Shown: positions 52,007 to 61,528, counted from the first letter of the stretch. The stretch: 64,000 bases of DNA from Verrucosispora sioxanthis (GCF_010560025.1 NZ_SAIY01000001.1:992001-1056000), one strand, 5' to 3'. The notes: generated by a model from the sequence alone, not told the origin. A program made the numbers and translations.

Positions 52007-52483
52007 ATGACCGCTCCCGCCCGCCTCTCCCCCGGCGACCCGGCGCCCGGGTTCAGCCTGCCCACCGACACCGGCGGGCAGCTCACCCTGGCCGACCTGC
52101 GCGGTCGCAAGGTCGTGCTGTACGCCTACCCCGCCGCCATGACGCCCGGATGCACCAAGCAGGCCTGCGACTTCCGCGACTCGTTGGCCTCGTTGCAGGC
52201 CGCCGGATACGAGGTGGTGGGCATCTCACCGGACAAGCCGGAAAAGCTGGCGAAGTTCCGCGAGCGCGACGCGATCACCTTCCCGCTGGTGGCCGACGTG
52301 GACAAGTCGGTGCTGACCGCCTACGGCGCGTACGGCGAGAAGCAGATGTACGGCCGTACGGTCACCGGCGTGATCCGCTCCACCTTCATCATCGACGAGG
52401 AGGGGCGGATCGAGCGGGCGCTCTACAACGTGAAGGCCACCGGCCACGTCGCCAAGCTGCGCCGCGACCTCGGCCTGGACTGA
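52007..52483 (+). CDS. bcp: Thioredoxin-dependent thiol peroxidase (bacterioferritin comigratory protein)
   Basis: A 158-residue peroxiredoxin of the Bcp/PrxQ group. The peroxidatic C49 is in TPGCTKQAC and the resolving C54 five residues on, as in atypical 2-Cys PrxQ enzymes. FSLPTDTGGQLTLADLRGRKVVLYAYP, VGISPDKPEKLAKF and RSTFIIDEEG are conserved. It reduces hydrogen peroxide and organic hydroperoxides with thioredoxin. Probably leaderless. A tRNA-Leu gene follows 87 bases downstream. Confidence 0.93.
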   Translation: MTAPARLSPGDPAPGFSLPTDTGGQLTLADLRGRKVVLYAYPAAMTPGCTKQACDFRDSLASLQAAGYEVVGISPDKPEKLAKFRERDAITFPLVADVDKSVLTAYGAYGEKQMYGRTVTGVIRSTFIIDEEGRIERALYNVKATGHVAKLRRDLGLD

Positions 52484-52570
52484 ATCGTCGTACCGGTCGG
52501 CCGTTCTGCTCATCCCGAGGGAGGGCCGGGCTCGACACAGCCGGGTGTCGCTCTAGAATCACTCAGGCCG

Positions 52571-52657
52571 GCGGGAGTGGCGGAATCGGCAGACGCGGTA
52601 GGTTTAGGTCCTATTGTCCGAAAGGATGTGGGGGTTCAAGTCCCCCCTCCCGCACCA
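52571..52657 (+). tRNA. tRNA-Leu (anticodon TAG)
   Basis: 87 bases. Acceptor GCGGGAG/CTCCCGC, anticodon stem GTAGG/CCTAT around TTTAGGT, a long variable arm (TGTCCGAAAGGATG) typical of class II tRNAs, T-loop TTCAAGT, discriminator A and encoded CCA. Confidence 0.96.
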
Positions 52658-52740
52658 CTTGACGCTTCCCCCACAAGAGCGATCAAAGCGCTGTCGGGCT
52701 CGTCACCATCTCGGGCGGCGAGGACGACTGACGGGCCAGG

Positions 52741-53298
52741 ATGACGGGCGTGAGTCTGCGCTTCGTCCTCGACCCCGAACTGACCGCTGACCTGCGCGAA
52801 CGGATCGTCGCACTGTGGGTCGACGTGACGAACGCCGGCGGCGCGGTCGGCTTCGTGGCACCTGTCGACGCCATGGAGGTCCGCACCATCGCCGACCCGA
52901 CGCTGGCCGCCATCGCGGACGGACCGGACCGGTTGCTGCTGGGCTACGACGGCGATCGGCTGGTCGCCATGGCGATCTTCACCGATCCCCGGTTCCACCT
53001 GAAGACGCACCTGCGGGTGCTCACCCGGGTGATGGTGCACCCCGACACCCAGGGACGTGGCTTCGGTGACGCGCTGATGCGCGAGGCCGAACGGGTGGCG
53101 CGCGGCCTCGGGCTGGCGGCGCTGCACGTCACCGTGCGGGACGGGTTCGGGCTCGACCGGTTCTACCGGCGGCTCGGGTACCACGAGGTGGGCCGCTGGC
53201 CCGGTGCGATCCGCGTCGCCCCCGGCGACGACCGCGACGAGATCCTGATGTGGCTCGACCTGACGGCAGCCCGGCAGGATCAACACACGAGCGGCTGA
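52741..53298 (+). CDS. GNAT-family N-acetyltransferase
   Basis: A 185-residue Gcn5-related acetyltransferase. VLTRVMVHPDTQGRGFGDALMREAERVAR carries the acetyl-CoA pyrophosphate-binding motif (QGRGFG), and LHVTVRDGFGLDRFYRRLGYHEVGRWPG is the C-terminal beta-bulge region. Family members acetylate small amines, antibiotics or protein N-termini. An ATG at 52741 is used; a GTG at 52750 is in frame and neither has a clear ribosome site. No functional partner nearby. Confidence 0.85.
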   Translation: MTGVSLRFVLDPELTADLRERIVALWVDVTNAGGAVGFVAPVDAMEVRTIADPTLAAIADGPDRLLLGYDGDRLVAMAIFTDPRFHLKTHLRVLTRVMVHPDTQGRGFGDALMREAERVARGLGLAALHVTVRDGFGLDRFYRRLGYHEVGRWPGAIRVAPGDDRDEILMWLDLTAARQDQHTSG

Positions 53299-53320
53299 CC
53301 GACGGGCGCCGGCCGCAGCG

Positions 53321-54334
53321 TCAGTCGCAACCGGGCGAGGGCGCGGCGAGCGGCGCGGGTGCGAACGCTTCGACACCGGTCGGCGCCGCCGATGCGGTCG
53401 CGTCGGCCGTCATCGCGACCGACGGCGTCGGCCGGGCCGAGGCACGGGTCGACGCGCTGGCCGACGGCTTCGCACGCGCCGCCGGTGTCCTGGTGGCCGT
53501 GGCCGACCCGGCTGGACTGTCCCCGTACATCCGGACGGAGCTGCGCTGCACCTTGCCCGGCGCCATCCGGATGCCCGTGGCGGTGGCCCGGTGGCCCCGG
53601 GTGTCGGTGACCCGGATCTGGTACGGGCCGGGCCCGGCACCGGACTCGATCAGCCAGTAGTTGTAGCTCTCCCGCGCCGCCGCCCGCCACGGCCCCGAAC
53701 TGCCCTGACGCACCTCGACCGAACGCAGCGGGTTGCCGTGGCCGGCGACCAGCACGGCGAACCACCACTGCGACGCGCCCTCCTTGATCCGGAAGGTGAG
53801 CGGACCGGACAGCGGCGGGTCGGCGACCAACCGGTAGCTGACGTCGACGATGCCCCGAACCGGATCCGCGATGCGGGCGAACGCCTCCCGGGACAGGTCG
53901 AGATGACCGGGTTCGCACTCGGGGCACTGGTCCATCACCATCACCCGTACGGTGCCCTTCGGCCCGGTCACCTCCAGGTACCCGCCGCAGGCGGCACCGT
54001 CGGCGTACTCGGCGGGGCCGAGCGCGACGTAGCGGCGGTCGGCCGGGGCGGCCGGGTAGGAGCAGTTCCCACCCGCGCCCTTCGAGTCGTAGAAGGTCGC
54101 CTTCCCCTCGTGGCGGGTGCCGGCGGCGGGCGGGGCGAGTTGCGCAACGGCGGCCGGGAGTGCGACGGCCGGACGGGGCGGTGCGGCGCAGGCGGGTGCG
54201 GCGCCCGAGCGGAGCGCGAGGCTGAGCCCTACCACCGTGGCGAGGGTGGCCACCGCCCCGCCGACCAGCCACCGACGCGGCGCGGAACGCCGAGTCGACG
54301 AATGGCCGGCGGGGCCGTCGATTCCGTCGGTCAC
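53321..54334 (-). CDS. Expansin-like (EXLX1 type) secreted protein
   Basis: 337 residues. A membrane-spanning/signal segment (about 22-40) is followed by a double-psi beta-barrel domain: GKATFYDSKGAGGNCSYP, ALGPAEYADGAACGGYLEV and VMVMDQCPECEPGHLDLS, which match the D1 domain with its catalytic-like Asp. A C-terminal CBM63-like domain follows (QWWFAVLVAGHGNPLRSVEVRQGSSGPWRAAARESYNYWL). The last 65 residues are Ala/Pro/Ser/Thr-rich. Bacterial expansins loosen cellulose or bind cell wall without hydrolysis, which fits the secreted glycanases at the other end of the window. GTG start without a clear ribosome site. Confidence 0.87.
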   Translation of the reverse strand: MTDGIDGPAGHSSTRRSAPRRWLVGGAVATLATVVGLSLALRSGAAPACAAPPRPAVALPAAVAQLAPPAAGTRHEGKATFYDSKGAGGNCSYPAAPADRRYVALGPAEYADGAACGGYLEVTGPKGTVRVMVMDQCPECEPGHLDLSREAFARIADPVRGIVDVSYRLVADPPLSGPLTFRIKEGASQWWFAVLVAGHGNPLRSVEVRQGSSGPWRAAARESYNYWLIESGAGPGPYQIRVTDTRGHRATATGIRMAPGKVQRSSVRMYGDSPAGSATATRTPAARAKPSASASTRASARPTPSVAMTADATASAAPTGVEAFAPAPLAAPSPGCD

Positions 54335-54388
54335 GTGCAGACATGCTGCCGGAGCGGCGACCGCCCGGACAAGCGAGCTAAGCCAAAG

Positions 54389-54694
54389 CTAAGACGAACT
54401 TGATCTCGACTGCGCGTGGGTGGTCAGCCGGCGCAGCGGCTCCACGGCGTCCGGGTGGCTGCGCAGCGCGTCCTCGATCCGGACCCGCCACACTCCGGCC
54501 TCGATCAGGTCGCGCCCGTCGTCGGGGGCCGAGCGCAGCCGGTCGCGCGTCTCCCGCAGCGACTGCGCCACGCCACCGCCGAGCAGCCGTTCCAGCTCAC
54601 CGGCGATGCTGCGGAAACGCTCGTCGTCGGGTACCGCCCCGACCAGTGTCCGGGCCGTGTCCCATGCCACCCGGGGATGATGGATCACCGACAT
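54389..54694 (-). CDS. Small hypothetical helical protein
   Basis: 101 residues, no membrane segment. SVIHHPRVAWDTARTLVGAVPDDERFRSIAGELERLLGGGVAQSLRETRDRLR suggests three amphipathic helices, then EAGVWRVRIEDALRSH. AAGGGAG six bases before the ATG at 54694 supports the start. No recognised family or operon partner; the next gene upstream ends 102 bases away. Confidence 0.6.
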   Translation of the reverse strand: MSVIHHPRVAWDTARTLVGAVPDDERFRSIAGELERLLGGGVAQSLRETRDRLRSAPDDGRDLIEAGVWRVRIEDALRSHPDAVEPLRRLTTHAQSRSSSS

Positions 54695-54796
54695 CTCAGA
54701 CTCCCTTGGTCGAGGTCCGCCTCGGCCATCATCGATCCGCCGGCCGGCCGGCGGCAAGAGGTGTCCGTCGGTCGTCGTCGAGCCGTGTCCACCTGG

Positions 54797-55615
54797 TCAG
54801 TCGGACAGTTCGACCGGGTCACCGAGCCGCACCCGGCCCGACTCCAGCGGCACCAGGTTGAGTCCGAACAGGAGCTTGCGGTCGATGTTGCGGTGCCGGG
54901 CGAGGGTCCGCAACGGTTCCCGGCCGCGTACCCCGGTCTCCTGGTCGGTGGTGATGACCAGGCAGCGGGCCGACGGGCCGGCGGCGCGGAAACGGACGGC
55001 GCCGATGCGCAGCCCACGCCCGGCCCAGTCGTCCTCCGCCCAGGCGGGGGCACCGTCGAGCACCAGGTTGGGCCGGAAGCGGGTCATCGGCACCGGTTGC
55101 GCACCGTCCGCGACGAGCCAGTCGCCGAGGGCCGCCAGCGATGCCGTGCTGGTCAGCAGCACCGGGTACGCGTCGGCGAAGCTGACCTGATCCCCGGGGT
55201 CGTACTTCCGGTCGCCGCGTGGAATGTGCCGGGTCGGTCGAGCCAGTCGGACCAGCCGGACCGGTCGGTCGAGCACCGCACCGAACCAGGCGTCGACGGC
55301 CGGGCCGGCGGGCAGCGCGTCGACCCGCAGCACCCGCCGCCGGAACGTCCGCACCGACACCGGCGTGCCGTCGGTCGGCTCGGGCACCACCAGGTCGGGA
55401 TGACCGTCGGCGCGCAGCAGCAGCCCGTCGGTGGCCGGGCTGGCATACACCCGGACCAGCGACGTGGCCTCGCGCTGGGTGACGCCGATCCCCTCGGCGT
55501 CGACAAGCATCCAGCGCCGGTCCTCGTCCAGCCCCCACGGCCGTACGTCGGCCGCGTCGTGGACGAGACCACGGCAACCCTTGACCGGATAGGTGGTGAT
55601 CCCGCTCAGCCGCAC
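54797..55615 (-). CDS. MOSC-domain protein (molybdenum-cofactor sulfurase C-terminal-like)
   Basis: 272 residues. The N-terminal beta-barrel domain (GITTYPVKGCRGLVHDAADVRPWGLDEDRRWMLVD) and the MOSC domain (FRAAGPSARCLVITTDQETGVRGREPLRTLARHR, with the conserved Cys) are both present. YcbX-like proteins of this layout bind molybdenum cofactor or reduce N-hydroxylated compounds with a partner. The GTG at 55615 lies five bases after the stop of the upstream methyltransferase gene, so the two are cotranscribed. Precise substrate unknown. Confidence 0.87.
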   Translation of the reverse strand: MRLSGITTYPVKGCRGLVHDAADVRPWGLDEDRRWMLVDAEGIGVTQREATSLVRVYASPATDGLLLRADGHPDLVVPEPTDGTPVSVRTFRRRVLRVDALPAGPAVDAWFGAVLDRPVRLVRLARPTRHIPRGDRKYDPGDQVSFADAYPVLLTSTASLAALGDWLVADGAQPVPMTRFRPNLVLDGAPAWAEDDWAGRGLRIGAVRFRAAGPSARCLVITTDQETGVRGREPLRTLARHRNIDRKLLFGLNLVPLESGRVRLGDPVELSD

Positions 55616-55619
55616 CCGG

Positions 55620-56453
55620 TTACCATGCCACGCCGATGCCGTCGCCCGGGTACCAGTGGTTCGCCGGCGTCTCCCGGTAGGCGAGGAACCGCCGCCCGGT
55701 GCGTTCGGCATGCTCGGCCAGCACGTTCGTGTGGGTGACGTTGTCGGTGAGCAGCATCGCCCCAGGGGCCAGTTTCGACTCGACGGCGGCGAACTCGCGC
55801 CGCTCGTACGCGCGGCTGTGGTCGCTGTCGTGCAGGAACAGGTCGACCGGCCGGTCCAACGCGGTGATCGACTCGACCGAGTCGCCGATCACCAGGTCGA
55901 TCACCTCCGACCAGGGCGCGGTGCGGGCGAGATAGCCGGCCTCGGGGTTGATGTCGATGGAACTGACCCGACCCGGATGCCCCTCTGCGGCGTTGCGCAG
56001 CAGCGCGGCGGCCAGCACGCAGCTGCCCAGTCCCTTGTCGACGCCGGTCTCGACGATGTGCTTCGGCCGCCGGGCCCGGACGATCGCGTACCAGCCGATC
56101 CGGCGGGCGTACCGCACCTGCCGGTCCGCCAGCCCACGACGGGCGGCGCCCGCGATGGCGGAGCTGATGTGCTGCCGCAGCGCGTCGTCGGACTCGATCT
56201 CGGCGAGGTACCCCCGGACCTGCTTGACCGGCAGCTCGCAGACGACACTGACGAACCAGGCGAGATGGTGCCGACTGAGCTTGGTCAACTCGTACGTGTA
56301 GTTGTGATGCTCCCGCGAGGCGACCAACCAGCGGGCTGAGGTACGCAGCACCTTGGCGTCGTGCCGGGCGACGGCGACCAGGCGTTTCGGAAAGGCGGCG
56401 ACGGGGGCGAGGCGGGTACGGGCGATCGCCCGACGCAGCTTGACGGCATCCAC
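55620..56453 (-). CDS. Class I SAM-dependent methyltransferase
   Basis: 277 residues. HIVETGVDKGLGSCVLAAAL is motif I of the Rossmann-like SAM site, SSIDINPEAG is motif II, and VDLFLHDSDHSRAYERREFAAVESKLAPGAMLLTDN is the motif III/IV region of the Methyltransf_24-like (DHS-containing) group. The N-terminal 110 residues are helical (HHNYTYELTKLSRHHLAWFVSVV). GTG start at 56453. It is divergent from the LCP gene at 56610 and could belong to the surface-polysaccharide locus on the right. Confidence 0.85.
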   Translation of the reverse strand: MDAVKLRRAIARTRLAPVAAFPKRLVAVARHDAKVLRTSARWLVASREHHNYTYELTKLSRHHLAWFVSVVCELPVKQVRGYLAEIESDDALRQHISSAIAGAARRGLADRQVRYARRIGWYAIVRARRPKHIVETGVDKGLGSCVLAAALLRNAAEGHPGRVSSIDINPEAGYLARTAPWSEVIDLVIGDSVESITALDRPVDLFLHDSDHSRAYERREFAAVESKLAPGAMLLTDNVTHTNVLAEHAERTGRRFLAYRETPANHWYPGDGIGVAW

Positions 56454-56596
56454 CGCTGCGTTCTACCAGATCAACGGAAACAGTGGGGTAACAAAGGGAA
56501 GTTGGTCGTACCGCCCATTCCACTGTGTTTCGGCTCTGCGACGGGTCGACACGCGAAAGCAACGACAGGGGAATGCGAGCCAGGGGTCGAAATCAG

Positions 56597-56602
56597 TAGC
56601 AT
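56597..56602 (+). promoter_or_regulatory. -10 hexamer TAGCAT before LCP gene
   Basis: TAGCAT ends seven bases before the ATG at 56610; no ribosome site is present, so the mRNA is probably leaderless. Confidence 0.45.
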
Positions 56603-56609
56603 CCTCATC

Positions 56610-57707
56610 ATGCGCCAGGACCACGGGGACGTTCAAACCGATACGTCGCTTTCCGCGAGCCCACCGGCTGCGGCGTCGTCCGCCGACGAGCCGCCGACAC
56701 TGGAGGCGCCGGCCGAGCGCCCGCGACGCCGTCGGCGGTGGTCGCGCCTAGTGTTGATCATGGGCCTGGTGCTGGTGCTGGTGGTCGGTGGTGGGATGCT
56801 CGCCGCAGGGCTCTACTACCGGTCCGTCGAATCCAGCGTTGAGCGGGTCGACGCCTTCGAAGACGTCCCGGAGGAGTCCCGACCACAGGTCGTCGCGGCC
56901 GACGCCTTGAACATCATGATTTTGGGCAGCGACTCCCGCGATCCGGAGAACACCTCGGGATCCCGCACCGACACGATCATCCTTGCCCACCTCCCGAAGG
57001 ATCGGTCCAGCGCCCAGCTCATCTCGATCCCTCGCGATACCTGGGTGAGTGTGCCGAGATCCCGCCAGGGGCGCGGCGGTCGCGATGCGAAGATCAACGC
57101 CGCGTACGCCTGGGGTGGTGTCCCGCTCATGGTGCAGACGGTGGAGAAGTTCACCGGCGTTCGTGTCGACCACGTGGCGATGGTCGACTTCGCCGGGTTC
57201 AAGGAGATCGTCGACGCCCTCGGCGGCATCGAGATCACCGTCGAGCAGGGCTTCACCTCCCGGCACTCGTTCACGCCCGACGGCCGGCGGCAATTCGTCG
57301 CGGGCAAGCAGGAGATGGATGGTGCCGCGGCGCTCGACTACGCCCGCGAGCGGTACGCGTTCGCCGACGGTGACTTCACCCGGATCAAGCACCAGCAGCA
57401 GGTCATCAAGGCCATTCTCGACAAGGCGGCCTCCGGTGGCACCCTGGCCAGCCCCACCAGACTGAACTCGTTCGTCCGTGCTACGGCGGACGCGGTGGCC
57501 GTCGACGAGTCCATGTCTTTGTTGGATCTAGGCATGGAACTGCGTCATCTGCGTGGCGGAAATCTCGACTTCTACACCTGCCCCACCAAGGGCACGGGCC
57601 GGATCGGCAACGAAAGTGTCGTGCTCGCCGACACAGCGAAGGCTGATCGGCTCTTCGACGCGGTACGCCGTGACGCGGTGCCGGAAATCCAGTCCGCCGC
57701 AAAGTAG
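56610..57707 (+). CDS. LytR-CpsA-Psr (LCP) family cell-wall glycopolymer ligase
   Basis: 365 residues. A basic cytoplasmic N-terminus and one membrane helix (about 48-70) precede an extracytoplasmic LCP domain: NIMILGSDSRD, SRTDTIILAHLPKD, LISIPRDTWV, KINAAYAWGG, VDHVAMVDFAGFKEIVDALGGIEI and ALDYARERYAFADGDFTRIKHQQQ. The conserved Arg and Asp residues that bind the polyprenyl pyrophosphate are all present. LCP proteins attach teichoic acids, arabinogalactan or capsule to peptidoglycan. Located just before the exopolysaccharide genes, it probably ligates their product to the wall. Confidence 0.93.
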   Translation: MRQDHGDVQTDTSLSASPPAAASSADEPPTLEAPAERPRRRRRWSRLVLIMGLVLVLVVGGGMLAAGLYYRSVESSVERVDAFEDVPEESRPQVVAADALNIMILGSDSRDPENTSGSRTDTIILAHLPKDRSSAQLISIPRDTWVSVPRSRQGRGGRDAKINAAYAWGGVPLMVQTVEKFTGVRVDHVAMVDFAGFKEIVDALGGIEITVEQGFTSRHSFTPDGRRQFVAGKQEMDGAAALDYARERYAFADGDFTRIKHQQQVIKAILDKAASGGTLASPTRLNSFVRATADAVAVDESMSLLDLGMELRHLRGGNLDFYTCPTKGTGRIGNESVVLADTAKADRLFDAVRRDAVPEIQSAAK

Positions 57708-57819
57708 GAAGAGGAAACAAGCCTTCCTACTATGGCGGTCTATCTCACCCGACCGTATCCTGCGGTCGCCCTTTGAGACTTGTCGCGCGGCCAAGGGTTC
57801 CACGGGGGGAGCGCCAACC

Positions 57820-59364
57820 ATGACAAGCCAGCCGACAATCAGCCATCCCCCGTCCGGCGAGCGCACCGGCGGGTGGGGACAACAACGGGTCGCGCGGCAG
57901 GACGCCGTCGACGACGAGGTTCCACCGGCCCCGGCTTCCGTCGAGATGCCGGTCGCCGACGAGATGGCGGACGCGGCCACCTCCGGGCTCGACACGACTG
58001 CGGTCCTGCCCTATGCCCGATCCCGTACATCGTCGCGGACGCGACGACTGCGGGCATGGATGATGACGCTTCCAATCGACGCCGCCGCGCTGCTCACCCC
58101 GCTGCTGCTGAGTCAGACGTACTGGCGGGGCACGTTGGCAAACGCCGTCCTCGCGGTGGCCATCTTCGCCGCCGGGGGGCTCTACCGGCCCCGCCGGCAC
58201 GTGAGCATCCTGGACGAGCTGCCGAGCCTCTGTGGGCGACTACTGGCGTCTGCCGCCGTGGTGGCCATCATCGCGGCGCTGCGTCACTCCTCCGTCGAGT
58301 ACGTCAGCGGATTCATGCGGGGAGTGGCGTTGTCGGCTGGCTTGGTGATCCTCGGCCGGGTGGTCAGCCGTACCCTCACCATCGCCGTACGCAAGCGCCG
58401 GTGGGTGGAGCACAACGCGATCATCATCGGTAGCGGGCCGGTCGGGCTCGAACTCGCCCGGCTGCTCCGCCGCTACCCCCGTTACGGGCTACGGTTCGTC
58501 GGCTGTGTCGACGCCCCCGCCCGGCAGCGCGGTGCCACGCTCCCGCTGAGCGGCACCCTCGACGATCTGGAGCACCTGGTTCGCCTGTTGGAGTGCGAGG
58601 TTCTCGTCATCGCCGACCCGGACTGTCCGGAGTCCACTTTGATGGAGACCCTGCTACGTCCCCGCAGTGCCCGATGCGACCTGTGGGCGGTCCCGCGTCT
58701 GTGGGGCTCCCGGGCTCAGGGCGGATACCCCGACCACATCGGGGCGATCCCGATCATCAAGATCGGTGATGTCACGTTCTCCGGTCCACGGTGGGCCGTC
58801 AAGCGAGCCTCGGATCTGCTGTTCGCCACGGTGGCTCTGATCGTGCTGTGTCCAGTGCTCCTACTCTGCACCGTCGCCACCGCCGCCGAAGGGGGGCGCG
58901 GCATCTTCTTTCGTCAGGAGCGCATCGGCCGGCACGGCAGGTCCTTCCAGGTCATCAAGTTCAGGACGCTGCGTCCGAGGGACGAGCAGGAGTCGCAGAC
59001 CAACTGGACCATCGGGCACGACCGGCGAGTCGGGCCAATCGGCCGGTTCATGCGCCGTACGTCGCTCGACGAGCTGCCTCAGCTGTGGAACATTCTGCGC
59101 GGCGACATGAGCGTGGTGGGTCCGCGGCCGGAGCGGCCGTACTTCGTCGAGAAGTTCTCGGCGGAGTATCCGAACTACGCCGCGCGTCACCGGGTGCCCG
59201 TCGGGCTGACTGGGCTCGCGCAGGTCAGCGGCCTGCGGGGGGACACGCCGATCTCCGATCGCACGCGGTTCGACAACTACTACATCGAGAACTGGTCGCT
59301 CTGGCTCGACGTCAAGGTGGTGCTGCGTACGGTCGCGGAGGTGTTCCGCGCCGGAGGTCGCTAA
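57820..59364 (+). CDS. Polyprenyl glycosylphosphotransferase (exopolysaccharide initiation)
   Basis: 514 residues. Four N-terminal membrane helices and a CoA-binding-like Rossmann domain (AIIIGSGPVGLELARLL) precede the bacterial sugar transferase domain: KRASDLLFATVALIVLCPVLLL, RQERIGRHGRSFQVIKFRTL, RFMRRTSLDELPQLWNILRGDMSVVGPRPERP and GLTGLAQVSG. This is the WcaJ/WbaP layout, which moves a hexose-1-phosphate onto undecaprenyl phosphate to start repeat-unit synthesis. GGAG eight bases before the ATG at 57820. It lies 112 bases downstream of the LCP gene. Confidence 0.94.
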   Translation: MTSQPTISHPPSGERTGGWGQQRVARQDAVDDEVPPAPASVEMPVADEMADAATSGLDTTAVLPYARSRTSSRTRRLRAWMMTLPIDAAALLTPLLLSQTYWRGTLANAVLAVAIFAAGGLYRPRRHVSILDELPSLCGRLLASAAVVAIIAALRHSSVEYVSGFMRGVALSAGLVILGRVVSRTLTIAVRKRRWVEHNAIIIGSGPVGLELARLLRRYPRYGLRFVGCVDAPARQRGATLPLSGTLDDLEHLVRLLECEVLVIADPDCPESTLMETLLRPRSARCDLWAVPRLWGSRAQGGYPDHIGAIPIIKIGDVTFSGPRWAVKRASDLLFATVALIVLCPVLLLCTVATAAEGGRGIFFRQERIGRHGRSFQVIKFRTLRPRDEQESQTNWTIGHDRRVGPIGRFMRRTSLDELPQLWNILRGDMSVVGPRPERPYFVEKFSAEYPNYAARHRVPVGLTGLAQVSGLRGDTPISDRTRFDNYYIENWSLWLDVKVVLRTVAEVFRAGGR

Positions 59365-60059
59365 AGCTGCCGGCTTCCGCTCGACGCACCGCCGCCGAAT
59401 GGGTGCGTTCGCACGGTCGCCGCCCAGGCAGCCTTGAGGTCTGCGCTCACGGGAGTGCCCAACCTGCGGTGGGCATGACACACGGCGATGCCGATCCCGA
59501 TTGCGAATCCACCGAGCGCACCGAGGGCCGCATGCCACGGCCAGGGCACCGCTTCAGGTTCCTTGGGGACGACGCCGACCTTGAGCACGGAGACCCGCGC
59601 CCTCGACACGAGGCCGGCTGGCGCTGCGTCGCGCTCCGCGATTCGCTGCAGTTCGGCGGCGAGCGCGTTGACGATGGCGGCCGCCCCCGCTGGGTCGCCG
59701 TAGGTGACAGCCACGTCGATCGCCAGGGTGTTCACGGTCGACGACGCAACGATGCGATCGGCGAGTTGGGCGGGTGTGTCCGGCAGGCCGAGCGAATCGA
59801 TCACCGGTTGGGTCAGCCGCGCACTGTTCATCATGCTGGCGTAGGTCTTCACCCGCCGCTGCATCAACTGTTCGGCGAGCGCCGGGGCGGCGGTCTCCCG
59901 GATGTCCGGCGGTTCCGGTACGAAGCTGACGAGCAGTTGCACCTCGGAGCGATAGCTGGCGGGCTGGCTGGCCGCCAGGGCACCCGCCCCGATCCCGCCG
60001 AGCAGGGCCAGCAGCGCCATCGTCGCCCAGTGCGCGCCGAAGTAACGGGCGAGGTACAT
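59361..60059 (-). CDS. Wzz-like chain-length/polysaccharide co-polymerase membrane protein
   Basis: 232 residues. Two membrane helices, about 11-31 and 176-194, frame a periplasmic-side helical domain (PALAEQLMQRRVKTYASMMNSARLTQPVIDSLGL, TYGDPAGAAAIVNALAAELQRIA). The C-terminal helix is preceded by a Pro-rich P-x2-P region (VPKEPEAVPWPW), the PCP1/Wzz pattern. No kinase domain is fused. GGAG four bases before the ATG. On the minus strand, unlike its neighbours, it overlaps the end of the glycosylphosphotransferase by four bases. Confidence 0.83.
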   Translation of the reverse strand: MYLARYFGAHWATMALLALLGGIGAGALAASQPASYRSEVQLLVSFVPEPPDIRETAAPALAEQLMQRRVKTYASMMNSARLTQPVIDSLGLPDTPAQLADRIVASSTVNTLAIDVAVTYGDPAGAAAIVNALAAELQRIAERDAAPAGLVSRARVSVLKVGVVPKEPEAVPWPWHAALGALGGFAIGIGIAVCHAHRRLGTPVSADLKAAWAATVRTHPFGGGASSGSRQL

Positions 60060-60332
60060 GTGGCTCCACGTCTGTTGTCCCCGGACGAGCCGTCAGATTA
60101 CCGGTGAGTGACTTCGTCAAATGTCCGAGGGGCCGCTCGGCAGATGCGGCAGGTTCGGTCCAGGCGGTCGATTGCGGGACCGAGCGTCGTTCGGGTAGAA
60201 AGTGCCAGCGACGTGGCGTTCATGCTGGCACATCCACCACATCTTCGGGGGGAGACGAGTGGGAAGCGTGTGGCTGGCCGACGCTGCCCGGTCTCGGCAA
60301 GACGTCAGCCCGGGGTCGACCGAGGACACCGC

Positions 60333-61526
60333 GTGCTAGGTATCCGCCGCCGCCTCTCACCCGAACGTCTCTACATTGCCGCGCTCGGGATGACCGGCCT
60401 CGCGGCCGTCGTGTCGGTTGCGCTCCCGGCGACCGAACGCGGTGAACTCGCGGCAAACATGGTGGCCGCCACGATGGGGGCTGCGATCGGTGGTTTCTCG
60501 ACCGACACCTTCCTGCTGTCGCGTCCCGCTGGCTGGATCATGTCTCGCGGACGCAGCTGGATTCTCGGCATCCTCGGGGTCTCGCTCGGGCTCACGGCCG
60601 CAGCCGCAGCCGCGATGACAGCGCTGGCCGGGATCGGCAGCTTCACGGTGGGCATCGGCGCCGCCTGCGCCCTCACCGTCTTCAACACGGCAGCTGCGCT
60701 GGGTCTACGCCTCAAGAAATTCTGGCTCGTGTACGCCACCCGGGCGGCAGGCGGCGGTGTGCTGATGGCTGGGTACGCGATCCTGCTCGTCGGCGACGAG
60801 CGCGACGGCGGCCACTGGAGTCTGGTCTGGCTTCTCGTCCAGGTGGCAGCCGCTGCCGTCCTGGCCGGCGCGGTCCTGGTCTGGGCGCAACGGCTCCGGC
60901 CGTTTCCGGCGGTGACCGCACGGCTGCCCGAATATCGGGCCGACCTCGTCGCCGTGGGCCAGTTGCACGTCGGCGTCTCCGCTCAGATGGTGACGTACCG
61001 ATTGAGTCAGGTCCTGGTGGCTCGCTTCGCCGGGGCCGGACCACTTGGCGTCTACGCCCTGGCCGTGGCCGCGTTGGAGTTCGCACAGGCCGGCGCGGTG
61101 GTCAGGTCGCAGCGGATCCTCGCCGAACGAGATCCCGACGCCATCCAGGACCAGAGCCGGGCAGCGGTGCGGGCGGCGTTTCCCGTGGCCTGCCTGGCGG
61201 TGATCGGGCTCGCTGTTGTCGGCCTGCTGGTGCCCGACTACCGCGACGCCTGGATCTTCGGGCTGCTCCTGCTGCCCGGCACGTTGGCGCTGGCCGTCGG
61301 CAAGACCTGGAGCGCCATGCTGCTCAAGCAGAGTGGCGAGCGAGCCACCACGGCCGTCGCTCTAGTCACGATGTCAGTCTCGGTCGTGCTCTACCTCCTG
61401 CTCATTCCATGGATCGGCGCTACCGGTGCCGCCACGGCCTCATCGCTCGCATACGGCGTTTACACGTTCCGGACCTGGCAGCGCCTGCGGCGGTCGTCGC
61501 ACCTTCTCCTCAATCGGGTGGCCTAG
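60333..61526 (+). CDS. Wzx-like polysaccharide flippase
   Basis: About 397 residues, 11-12 membrane helices, no soluble domain. AATMGAAIGGFSTDTFLLSRPAGW and VGQLHVGVSAQMVTYRLSQVLVARFAGAGPLGVYALAVAALEF are typical MOP/Wzx strands. The GTG at 60333 has GAGG seven bases upstream; longer frames from 60108 have no membrane or family likeness. It exports lipid-linked repeat units made by the adjacent transferases. Ends two bases before the next gene. Confidence 0.83.
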   Translation: MLGIRRRLSPERLYIAALGMTGLAAVVSVALPATERGELAANMVAATMGAAIGGFSTDTFLLSRPAGWIMSRGRSWILGILGVSLGLTAAAAAAMTALAGIGSFTVGIGAACALTVFNTAAALGLRLKKFWLVYATRAAGGGVLMAGYAILLVGDERDGGHWSLVWLLVQVAAAAVLAGAVLVWAQRLRPFPAVTARLPEYRADLVAVGQLHVGVSAQMVTYRLSQVLVARFAGAGPLGVYALAVAALEFAQAGAVVRSQRILAERDPDAIQDQSRAAVRAAFPVACLAVIGLAVVGLLVPDYRDAWIFGLLLLPGTLALAVGKTWSAMLLKQSGERATTAVALVTMSVSVVLYLLLIPWIGATGAATASSLAYGVYTFRTWQRLRRSSHLLLNRVA

Positions 61527-61528
61527 CG